64,000 bases of DNA from Erodium maritimum (lineage: Eukaryota; Streptophyta; Magnoliopsida; Geraniales; Geraniaceae), in contig OY997589.1 in the NCBI GenBank assembly GCA_963921825.1, forward strand, positions 41,674,638 through 41,738,637, in the 5' to 3' direction. Positions within the stretch are counted from its first letter, which is position 1, and each line of letters opens with the position of its first letter. Below are positions 12,756 through 22,413 of this stretch, piece after piece. The position numbers and the translations under genes are program-made. The notes under the pieces are model-generated. The model was not told where the DNA came from. It ran no database searches and saw only the letters and a program-made list of their open reading frames with translations.

Positions 12756-13793
12756 CTAACACCACAATTTGGCTTGTAATTTAAGTTTCTGAATGAGGAG
12801 AGCATGTGATAAAGCTCTAGATGCCAATTCAGTTGGACTTAATCTAGTGCTCTCAGAAATCCCATCCAACTCATCAATCTCCCTGTGTAGATCATCTATG
12901 GCTTTGTCTAACCACCCAAATGTGATAAAATTCCAACCTCTATAAAAGGTTCTGAGGGATTTCAATTTGAACCACAATCTATAAGAAGGAGAACCACTGG
13001 CCTGTGTACTATCCCAGCAATCTTTGGTGTCTTTATCAAAAGAAGGATGCTTAGTCCAAGCATTTATGAATTTAAATGGTTTGGGGCCCCAATCCAACAC
13101 AGGATTGCTTAATAATATTGGCTTATGATCAGAAATACCTCTGGGGAGACACAATTGAGAGATACCTGTGAAAGTTGCTATTAACTCTGGCTTAACCAGG
13201 AACCTGTCAATTCTAGAAGCACTTGATCTGGTATTAAACCAAGTGAATTTTCCTCCAGATAGTTGGAGATCCACCACTCCCAAGTTTGTTACAAAATCAT
13301 TGAAGTCTCTGAGGCTAGTCATAGAATAATGTGAACCAGATTTTTCCCCAGGGTCCAAAATAGCATTGAAATCCCCTGCTACCAAAAAAATTGAATAGAT
13401 ATCATCACTTCTCAAAATAATGTCATGCCATAATGCTGCTCTTGCTGGCACTGAACATGGAGCATACACATTGATCACTGAGATTTTGTATTGAAGAGGA
13501 ATGTAAATGCCAGACCAATATAATGCATGATCATCCACAATAGTATTGTGTACTTCAAAGAGCTCCTTATTCCATATGGTTACTACTCCTCCAGAGTTTC
13601 TTATTGCTGGGATGAAAGCTGCCTCCCACAGAGGTTTAAAACCACAGCTCTCCAAGAAAAAACTAGGCAATTCAGTTAATTTTGATTCTTGTATTAAAAC
13701 CATTGAGACATGTTGCTTTAAGCATAACCTTCTCAGCGCTCTTCTCTTTTGTCTAGAAGAAGCTCCCCTCATGTTCCATGAAATGATTCTCAT
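12756..13793 (-). pseudogene. LINE ORF2 part 1: APE-type endonuclease
   Basis: This N-terminal part of ORF2 nicks target DNA to prime reverse transcription. Expected motifs are present: SWNMRG (N7), QESK (E36), GDFNAILD, and SDHKPI near the end of the domain. The start ATG (13791-13793) overlaps the ORF1 stop in the tetranucleotide ATGA, which suggests termination-reinitiation. The frame ends at a TAG just upstream of KARLKWSNEGDRSSKFFH, a region that is normally continuous in plant L1 ORF2. This is therefore a single nonsense mutation and not a natural end. Confidence 0.9.
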
Positions 13794-16700
13794 GGTGAAG
13801 ATAATCTCTGAGTATGAATCAGAGATGCACTTATTTCTTCCTCAGCTTCTTCTAAATCACAGTAATCCTCCTCAGATGATCCTTCTAGATCCATTGCTTG
13901 ATTGCCCTCTTCCTCCAAGTTATCAAATTGAGCAGCTACTAATTCATCATCAATATAAGCCTTGAGCCCCAAGGCTTTGCAAAACTCACAAGTTCCTTCC
14001 CCATCTTGATTAAAGCTTTGAACAGATCTCTTCCCTTTTAATGCTGCTGATTTTTGTGTGGCAACTGGTGTGGGTAATTTGGACTTGGATCTTGTGTTGT
14101 AAGCAGCAATATTACTTCCTTTAACCCTTGAAGTAGTGGGACCCTTCTTGTTCACCAAGATTTGTTTAGAATGTCCTAATGCTGGTTTTGAAACTTTAAT
14201 CCCCCCCCCCCCCCCCAAAACCAATTTTTGCTGTTCATTGGGGCCCAATGGTGTAAGAGAGATTGTAGTCTCATTAATGTTAACAACTTCCAATGCTTCA
14301 ATGTGACTGCAAGCTGTGGAGTCTCATCTGGAGTTGCCAAAATGAGGCTTTGAACTGTTTGGCCTTCAGTACTCATGACCATGGTCGGAACAGTGTTAAC
14401 ACAGTTTGAATCTTCTCCTTGAACTGGATTCATGGCAGTGAGGATTTCTTTGAAAGATGTTGAGTGTTGAGAAGGTAAACTATTGAGGCCATGACAAGGA
14501 GTGGATAGAGATGGGAAATTAACTTCAGTCGCAATCAATGAAGGAACAATAACTTCCTCCACAGTCATAGGAATATCTCTCAGTTCAGTGGCATTATTGA
14601 GTTGAGGGCTGCCAGGAGAATGTTCCAACCCTTGAATAACACCTGCAACAACCTGTAGGGAATGTTCCAGCACTTGCTCATCAACCCCAACCACCACATT
14701 AACTTCCTCTGTGTCCTCAACAATTATTTGAGAAAGCTCAAGTGTCCCTATTGGTAACTGAAAATCCTTTGACCCAATAACCCCTTGAGTATTGGAAAGT
14801 TCATCATTAGAAGTTTGAGAATCTGAGGAGGATTTGTCCCAAATGATAGGTGGATAAAAATTTGGTAAAGCTGAGCTCTCAATGGAACATATCATCACAT
14901 TGCTCATCTTGCTTTCCAATTCCAAACCAGTCTCCTTGTACACCTTGATGTATTCCTGAAAATGGATCAACACAAAAGCTACATCCAACACAATCCCTGT
15001 CTTTGTAACTGGGTGGATGGCTACTGTTGGGTCTCGATGGAGGGTATGAACACATACTTGCAGCGGAAATAACTCGAGACCATGTCATAGAACACTACCA
15101 AATATTAGATACACAAGAGAATAAACAATATGGATGTTTCCTTACCAACTAGTTCAAGAAAAGGAAGAGAACACCAAAGAAACGATGATCGGCTTGAGTC
15201 TCCAAGACGCCTACGTATCCAATTGGAATCAAAGCCACGTAGTTCTTCTTTAGATGACTCAAGAACACAACAAGAGGGGGGAAAAGTGCCAAACTCGAAA
15301 TTGTAGTGTGAGAGGGAGAGAAGTTGTGTTTCTTTTCTTGTCTTGTGATTTGTTGTAGGAAAAAGATGACTTAAACCATCAACAACCATCAAGGACAAGT
15401 AAGGTGTGAAGCATGGTGTGAAGTAAGACAAGCATGGTGCTAAGTATGGCAAGACAAGATGGGTTAGGTGGTGAATCACCAACACCTTAATCCTTGTCTT
15501 GCTTACTTAGTACTAATTAATCAAGACTTGATTAATTAGTTCCATGGGCCTTGGTTGCATGTGCCTTTCATGGGCCTCTTGGAACATGGCCCATGGCCAT
15601 TCCCAACGAGGTCCCGTGACGTGCTCATCGCCTCCAAGCCTTCCATACCGGAAATGTCCAACATTATCCAACGCGATCAATCCCAAGACTCCAAGCCTTG
15701 TCTTGATCCGTAATGTCCTATTCACTTACGGGCACATGACCCAAAACCCAGTTTTGGTCATGTCCCGAGACAACTCTCTTTTGGCCATTCTCCATAAATG
15801 TGTCAATGAGTTTCATCCTTCGGTGTGACCCTTAGGTCTATGCATGTCGATAGATCAACGTAAAATCCCATTTTACTTGATCCTATATAAGTGGCAACTA
15901 ACGAGACTTTAGTATTGCCTGACACTACATAGCGAACCGAACCAATCGATTCTAACCTTTCTGTCGTCCCTGTCATTTTCCTTTTATCTCCGATATCCTG
16001 ATTGAGATAAGGCATAGAGCCGTCATCCTTATTATTCTCAATCGCTGTTCCTTGATATGTGAGATGACTGAATATATGATACCTAGTATCATGTGCATGG
16101 CCATGCTATTCTTTCAGTCACTCTCGATCAAGCGGCCGAGAACCGATATCTTTCCCATACCTCAGTATGAGGGATAAATCCCTTAGCCGTCTTTCGTGTC
16201 ACTCATGCAACCCGTCCCCAAGCCAATCCTGGCCGTTATGGAAGCCCTGTTACGGACAACGTTAGGCTCAGGTCAAACTTAGTTGTTGACTGCATAGTGA
16301 TCACAAAGACTCCTTGGTCTAAGGATACATGACAAGCTACGACACTGAATATGTTAATGACTCAATCTATGGCACATATTCAGGGCGGGTCGTCCAATAT
16401 CATGTCCCACATGATATCTATGACCAGACTCCGGAATCCCATTCCAATGACTAACAGAACGTAAGCCATGAAGAGCCATCTTTCATACTAGTCGCTTCTA
16501 GTGAAGCTTTATTGACTAGGGACCCATCGAGTGTGATCCATCTCGATCTATGGTTCTATTCGCATGGTGGGCATAGATCAGAAATCACATCGATATATTA
16601 CTCCAACACATAAGTAATAGAAAGCCGCTTTAATCTTATTGCTAATGATGATATATACATTTGCACATTTATGATTGAACTACGGGCACTAAGACTAACA

Positions 16701-17529
16701 GCTACAACAGTTCCCAAATCTTGAGTGATGGCTTCAAAAGTTTCCGTACACCATCCCAAAATTGGGACTCCATGAATCGCCACCCACGTAAACTTGCCTC
16801 CTTCTTTACATAAATGAGTTTTGTTGTTCAATACAGTCATCCAGTGTCTTAACCAACCTGCATCTTCCTTAAGAGCCTCTCTTTCAGTTTGTTCCTCCGG
16901 AAAAAGGATCAAAACTACCATGTTCCCCAGCGACTTGATGATGATCTCATTGTCCCTTTCTGCCTTAAAATCTTCCATTATAGCTCCACAGAGAAGTTCT
17001 TATGTAAAATAGCAAGGTGCCCTTTCTCCAGCAACGGTCTATTAGCTTCCACCACTTTTCCAATTGCAAAACCAGGCCTGACCTCCTCAAATCTTTGAGA
17101 TTGGCTTTGTTCTTTTTGTTTCCAATTGAAACGGCGATCCCTGCCCCTGTTCAACTGTTGCCTATTCCAAGCTTTTTCCACGAACAATCTATAACCTTAT
17201 AATACAAACCCATTGAAGATTTCAATCCCTCTTTCAAACGCTTCCAGAGTGTCGAAGGTAACAAAACCGAACCACTTTCCTCTCAGATTAGGATTGGATA
17301 TCGCATCCACTTTGATAATATTACCACATTCCTGGAAGAGATTTTGAAGCCAAATCGCCGATGTTCTTGGCGGGAGATTATGAACAAAAATTCGAAACTC
17401 TTGTACTTCTCTGTTGTTGTCTTCCTCAGAGTTTGAACGGTGTGTCAGTATAGCAACAGATTTGAGTCTCCCTTCTTCCAAATGACATTCAAAACCCGGA
17501 GGAGGTCCCGTAGCCGATGATGAAGCCAT
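13790..17529 (-). pseudogene. LINE ORF1 (RNA-binding protein), interrupted
   Basis: ORF1 encodes the RNA-binding chaperone-like protein of plant L1 elements. It starts MASSSATGPPPGF at 17529, with an RRM fold at about 17400-17200 (IFVHNLPP, GFVTFDT). A DUF4283-like region follows at 16978-16706 (LRHWMTVLNN, WVAIHGVPILGW). The rest is low-complexity sequence at 14991-13790. Lesions: a TAA near 17196 and a frameshift near 16980. A 1.68-kb solo LTR is inserted at 16700/15025; discounting it and one TSD copy, the frame is the same on both sides. A 16-base C run at 14201-14216 splits the C-terminal part into two frames. The stop codon overlaps the ORF2 start as ATGA. Confidence 0.85.
15025..16700 (-). 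mobile_element. Solo LTR (1676 bp), copy 1, inside LINE ORF1
   Basis: On the minus strand it starts TGTTAGTCTTAGTGCCCG and ends in GAGACCCAACA. It is flanked by an exact 5-bp duplication GCTAC (15020-15024 and 16701-16705). No primer-binding site, polypurine tract or gag-pol lies beside it, so it is a solo LTR left by recombination between the two LTRs of a former full element. A second copy in the opposite orientation is at 44435-46118. An AT palindrome around TTAATCAAG/CTTGATTAA is present in both. Copia-like is likely, but no internal domain is left to prove it. Confidence 0.92.
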
Positions 17530-18292
17530 TATGAAAATAGTGAATACACGACGACCAAGAGGTCGGAACAGTGTTTTGGAAATAGGAGAGATGTGGAGAT
17601 AAGAATGAGGAGGAGATCAGAGACGGAGCCGGAGACACACTGACGGTGGTCCGAAGGCAGGCTGAGATGCCCCCATGGACATTACACCGTCACAAAGAAT
17701 TGAAATAAGAAGAAGGACTGAAGAATTCTGTGAAGAACACTGAAGAACAATGACAGGACTGTAGCACTGTTATTGTAGCAGTTGAGAGCGTTTTTCAAGG
17801 TCCATAGGACATCGAGAGAGACGAGTGATTGAGTGGAGAAACAAGGAAGGCATTAGTGAGAACATAGTAACAATAATCATAATTGATAGGTTGAGCATTG
17901 TTTCTTCCAGAAGGATAGATTTGTTCATCCCCGTTATATTAATCCATGATTATTATTTTGAATGTTCCAAGAAGCGTAGCATTTTGAGAATAACAAAGTT
18001 TTACGTCTTGACTACCTTTAATCATTGGAAATTATTATTAACTTTTACTCAGTTTTTACATGCATTTTATGAAGTCTATATAATCTCTGACAGTTTTGGT
18101 TTAGGTTTTTACGCATTTTATTTGGCTATTATGTTTAAATTCTTAATAACATTGCGTTTTCTTTAATTGATTTTCTTTTTAAATAATAATCATGTTAGTT
18201 TTCTCTTATAAATATATAGTAAAAATGAAATTATCTAATCTAAACGATATGTTGTCGTAAATATTGTTTAAAAGATAATCGTTACAATAAGT

Positions 18293-18322
18293 GTCGCGCA
18301 TCGCGCGACGCCCTCACCTAGT
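18293..18322 (+). repeat. Helitron 3' terminal hairpin and CTAGT
   Basis: Seven-base-pair GC stem with a three-base loop, 8 bases before the terminal CTAGT. In Helitrons this hairpin is the end-recognition and replication termination signal. It is the strongest single mark of this element. Confidence 0.8.
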
Positions 18323-18374
18323 TGTTCTTAAAAATAAAAGTACAACTATTAGAGTGAACTGATACAATTTAAAC
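18323..18374. other. Island of pre-insertion host sequence
   Basis: About 50 bp between the Helitron end and the next insertion. It ends with ATACAATTTAAAC (18362-18374), which is repeated at 36271-36283 as a target-site duplication. It was therefore originally joined to the NDPK1 promoter. Confidence 0.75.
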
Positions 18375-18932
18375 ATTTGTTATAGAAAACCTATGGCGGT
18401 TGCGCAGGGTCTGCCTCTCCTAGGGCTTGGAGAACTTCTGCAAGTCTATGGCAGTGGAGGCACTACACCTCTCCCTGCTGCTCATGGGTCCACGCCGGAG
18501 GGAGCACGGCGGCGACGGAGGTCGTATGCGTTGCAGCCCCCCCCCTTCCGCGCACAGTGCATCGGCCATGGAGGTTCCATGCCGTGCGATCTCACTCCAT
18601 GATCTGCCATGCACGTGCAGCAGCGAACACAACGGGCTCGGATAGGTTGTGTTCGACTCCGCAGCCCTCTCTCGTTTCTCTTGTAGAACCGAAAGCTATG
18701 GTTTTGCGTGTTATTGGAAGCGACGACAAGGATCGGTTCCATCGACTCCGACAACTCCATGCATCGAGTGGCGACGACAGGGGAACGGGAGCGACGATTA
18801 GGCTCGAGGATGGAGGTTGGGCGACGATGGGGATGGGTCGTTTCCAGGCGGCGTCGCGGAGTGTTATACGATGCACGACGACGAAGGGACTACGACCAAT
18901 GGTTGGCTGGGAGACGTCGAAGATACCATCGG

Positions 18933-21689
18933 TGTAAAGACTGCCCCGATTAAGAGAGTTTAATATTTAAATTATTGTTGGGAACAACGTGGTTGGAGAA
19001 CGGGTTGATTTTTGGATTGATTTCAAAAAAAAAAGGGAAAAGGGGCTTTGGGCCAAACCAGACCTGGCTAAATCAGCTGGACTAGGCCCAGCCGGCCAAG
19101 CCCACTCGCCAAAGCCCAAGCCCACGCGACTAACCCTAGCCTCGACCCTTCGTCTCCTCAGTTTCACGCACGCCTCCCAACGCGTCTTCTTCCTCGCTCT
19201 CGCTTCTCCCATCTCTCTCTCGTCAGATCTGTTCCCCTTCTTCTCTCGCCCTTCACCAGAGCTCCAGCATCATCACCTGACCCTTCCTCCATCACCCTCG
19301 ACCCACCCTCACCACCAGAACCTTCTTCCTCCTCGAATCGAAATGAACCAGCGCCGCCCGTTTCCGTTCGAACCTCGTCGCGCCTGCAATAGAAGAACCC
19401 GATGACGGTGAGCCTTTCCCCGGCCTGATTCACCTTCCCCGTCAGCCTTTTCTTGAGATTCGTGAGTGTACGAGCTCGATTTGACCGAGCTTGGGTGCAG
19501 AATCACGACCGGAGTATTGAGCTCCAGGTTCTCGTTCCCAACGTCGGCGAAGCCCCCACGCCGTCAGATATGGGACGGAGGGACTCGAAACTCGCTCTGA
19601 CGACCTCCTTTCGTCCCTCCGAGCTCCCTGACGCCACCACCGCCGTCGAGAACCACTCTGGCTCCGCCCCTTCATCGTCCTCAGTCACCGGAACCCTAGC
19701 ATCGCCTTGCCGCGTTCACAGCTCAGGCTTGAAGCACTGAGTCTTGGGCCAGAACTGAGACTTGAGCGTTTGGGCCTTGGGCCTGGGCCTGGACAAGACA
19801 CGGCCCTGGACATGGGCCAGGACAGACCGGGCCTAGACTCGAGTCTGAGTCGGGCCAGGACTAGATCTGGGTCGGGCCTAGACTTGGGTCTGGACTCGGG
19901 TCTGGATCCGGGTCTGGATCGGGGTCTGGGTAGGACTCGGGTCTGGATTCGGTCTGGGTCGGGCTCGGGTCAGGTCTGGGTCTGAGTTCTAGACCGGGTT
20001 GGATTCGGGTCCGGGTTTCGGACTCGGGTGAGATCCGGGTTAGGCAGATTAAATTAATTAATTAATTAATTTAAGCAATTTAAAATTAAAGGACTTAAAG
20101 GATTTAAAGAGAAAAGATTCATCCGACTTAATTGATAAAATTAGAGGACTATTACGGACTGGACTAGGACTGATCACCGTTCTTTTTCTTAAACCCAGGC
20201 TTTGACCTCGATCGTGGAGAAGACCGAAGGTAGGCCAGGACGTCAGCAACTAAGCGATCCAGATAGAGATTTGAGAGGTAGGGAATACCTCGGAGCCTTA
20301 CTTAATTACAGACGTACTAGAATGCATATAGGGAAACGTTAACAACCGGATAAGTAACTAGTGTGCATGTAGGATGTGAATAACTAGCGTAGACATTTGA
20401 ACTGTGAACGATTTACAAACACTATAGTAATGTAGATTTGGTATGTCGTGCTGGTAGAATCGGGCCATGTCGTGCCTGTAGGATTTTTTGCTGATTGTGT
20501 GATGGTGTGTTCTGTGTTGCTTAAACGGTTAATAAATAACGAACATGAAAATGAGTAGAGGAGAACTTAGTGATGCATAGTAGTGACTTGGTTGGTTGAT
20601 TCGGTTTAGTTGATATGTTGAAATGTGGGCATTGGAGAATGGATACCGGATAAGCCGGTGGGGTTACCACGTTGAGTGTGGTGTCGGTAAGTAATGGTAA
20701 GTGCGTGATGGTTATGGGAGTAAATTGAGAATGTCATTGTGATTGTGATTGTGACTATGGTTGTGATTGTGTTTGTAGTACCGTGGTTACATGAGAAAGG
20801 TGGTTTCCCTACCTTCCGACCTAGAGTCGGTAAAACACTGTGTCCCGCGAAGAGGTGGTTTCCCTTCCTTCCGATTAGCACTCGGTAAAACGTTGTGTTC
20901 GCGATGAGGTTGTTCCGCGAAGAGGTGATTTCCCTGCCTTCCGTGTAACGGTAAAACGTTGTGTCCGCGATGAGGTTGTTCCGCGATGAGTGTCCGCGAT
21001 GAGGTCGGCCGCCTCTCCTGACTGTGTGTAGGAGAAAGTTGTGTGTGGCTTTGCCGGGCCGAGCGGGTTGCTCCCGAAACCGTGCAATTGTGTGAATTTC
21101 TTGTGTTGAGAATGCTTTGAATTTTTAATGAGTGTGACTGTGCTTGTGAGTGCTGATGTGCTTGTGACTGTGGTAGTTTTCCTTGGTTGTTCCTTCGGTG
21201 TTGCCTCGGTGTAGCAGTGAGTGCTGAGTTAAAGTTGGGGATTGATAGTCTGGTGAGTGTCTGAGTAAAATGGGTATTTCCCTTGAAATGGTTTAAGTGT
21301 CGCAACGATTTATCAACCCTTTTTATTAAACTTTAAATGTTGGAAAAGCTTTCTTGGTAAATCTGTAATTAAGTGGATATCATGGTTTTTCCCTACTGAG
21401 CGTCAAGCTCACCCCTTACCGTGTTTTCTACAAGTAATAGCTATGATCTGGATTAGAGGACATCGCGGAGCGTGGGGCTAGCGAGAGTCCGAGAGTTATT
21501 TTATGTTCCTTAGAGACGTACTATTATTTTCGACTATAGTATATGACTGAGCGTAGGACTCAGGGTTATGGATATTTTGTTGATTTATTATATTCGACTT
21601 TCTAAATATTAATCACTTTTAAATTATTTCTATTTAATTTCACTAAGTCACGTCTCGAGTCCGGTCAATACCGTATTTGGGGCGTGACA
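18933..21689 (+). repeat. 5' LTR of element A (2757 bp)
   Basis: TGTAAAGACTGCCCC to GGGGCGTGACA. The first 800 bp is GC-rich and leader-like, with a donor-like GACG|GTGAGC at 19408. The middle has (TGATTG)-type simple repeats and a minisatellite at 20800-21000. Near the 3' end lies a TGAGCG...GCTCACCCC box (21396-21415). The short ORFs in this LTR are not credible proteins. Confidence 0.92.
20800..21010 (+). repeat. Hairpin-bearing minisatellite in LTR A
   Basis: Three diverged units share the frame GGT..TTTCCCT.CCTTCCG...CGGTAAAAC. Each keeps a small stem although the stem bases differ: CCGAC/GTCGG (20816-20830), CCGA/TCGG (20871-20885), CCGT/ACGG (20941-20951). The 3' LTR copy (about 34530-34740) has the same array. 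Confidence 0.7.
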
Positions 21690-21692
21690 ATT

Positions 21693-21704
21693 TGGTATCA
21701 GAGC
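21693..21704 (+). other. Primer-binding site of element A
   Basis: TGGTATCAGAGC three bases after the 5' LTR, complementary to the 3' end of initiator-Met tRNA, the usual primer of plant Tekay elements. Confidence 0.9.
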
Positions 21705-22413
21705 CCGGTTTCATTTTTGATTTTTCAAAAACCTTGGACCGTACGTCATTAGGTGGGTAGTTGGGTCATTAGGAGCTGTCGTGTGTTGTTTGTTTTGGCT
21801 GACTGGTTGTTTGCCGTTTTGCTGTGAGTAATGTGTGTGGACTACATACTAAAGTGTTCACTATGAATTGTTTGTCTCGCGTGCGCGGATGGTTTGTAAA
21901 GCTTTCCAACGAATCGTGCCGAAATTTTCTGAAAAATTGGAGTGTATATCCTATTATGATTTGACTGTAGCAAATCATGATAGTGGGGATGTCAGGTGGT
22001 TACAACGTAGTTCGGGGACGCCTGAACCGGGTTGTAACGATATGATATCAACATGGACTATTTTGCTACAAGAATAAGTTTTTATAACCTCTGATATTGA
22101 GTAGGGTTGAAATTGTGAGGAATTGATCTGCGATGTGAATTTGTAGACCGGTTGGTCGCATGTAAACTTGCTACACTGCTTGTTGTACTTGAGTGATTGT
22201 GTGATTGAACTGTGAGACGTGTGGTTCCTTTGTGCGATTGTGTGGTAGGTTTTGTGTGACACACTAGTGTGCGGTGTTTGTACTACTACTACTACTGAAG
22301 TATTTAAAGAACAGTTTAAGTTTATGCTGAGCGTGTGTGAACGTTAGTGTCTTCAGTGAGTCACCTTTAAGAGTTATTGAGAAACTGAACCCGTATGTGT
22401 TATCATTCAGTGA

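Larger units (their letters stand above)
9333..17885 (-). mobile_element. Full-length L1-type LINE, inactive
   Basis: The element runs on the minus strand. The 14-base sequence ATAGGTTGAGCATT occurs at 9319-9332 and again at 17886-17899, a target-site duplication made by target-primed reverse transcription. The 3' end carries a short A-tail (T run 9331-9339). After discounting the internal solo LTR (15025-16700) it is about 6.9 kb, full length for a plant L1. It has a 5' leader (17530-17885), ORF1 (RRM plus DUF4283-like), and ORF2 (endonuclease, reverse transcriptase, zf-RVT). Both ORFs have single-base-type lesions, so it is dead but fairly young. Confidence 0.92.
6282..18322 (+). mobile_element. 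Non-autonomous Helitron-like element, split by a LINE
   Basis: The left end reads A|TCTATATTATATAAAAG, the usual plant Helitron 5' terminus. The right end is a perfect 7-bp hairpin (GTCGCGC/GCGCGAC, loop ATC, 18293-18309), an 8-base spacer, then CTAGT (18318-18322) followed by T. Insertion between A6281 and T18323 with no duplication is the Helitron rule. Without the LINE (9333-17899, counting one TSD copy) it is about 3.5 kb. No RepHel protein is present. The part 7195-9318 shows short exon-like open stretches between AT-rich ones that may be captured gene fragments, but I could not identify a source. Ends are clear; the claim that everything between belongs to one element is inference. Confidence 0.7.

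Noticed and set aside
16598-16978. LINE ORF1 appearing to continue into SLSARSSIINVQMY, also found at 44440
   Set aside because: That peptide is the first part of the solo LTR read in frame. The LTR start TGTTAG and the 5-bp duplication show that LINE coding ends at 16706.
20787-21305. 172-codon minus-strand ORF, with a near-copy at 34511-35029
   Set aside because: Both copies are in the LTRs of element A, over the minisatellite, on the wrong strand. They are repeated because the LTR is repeated.
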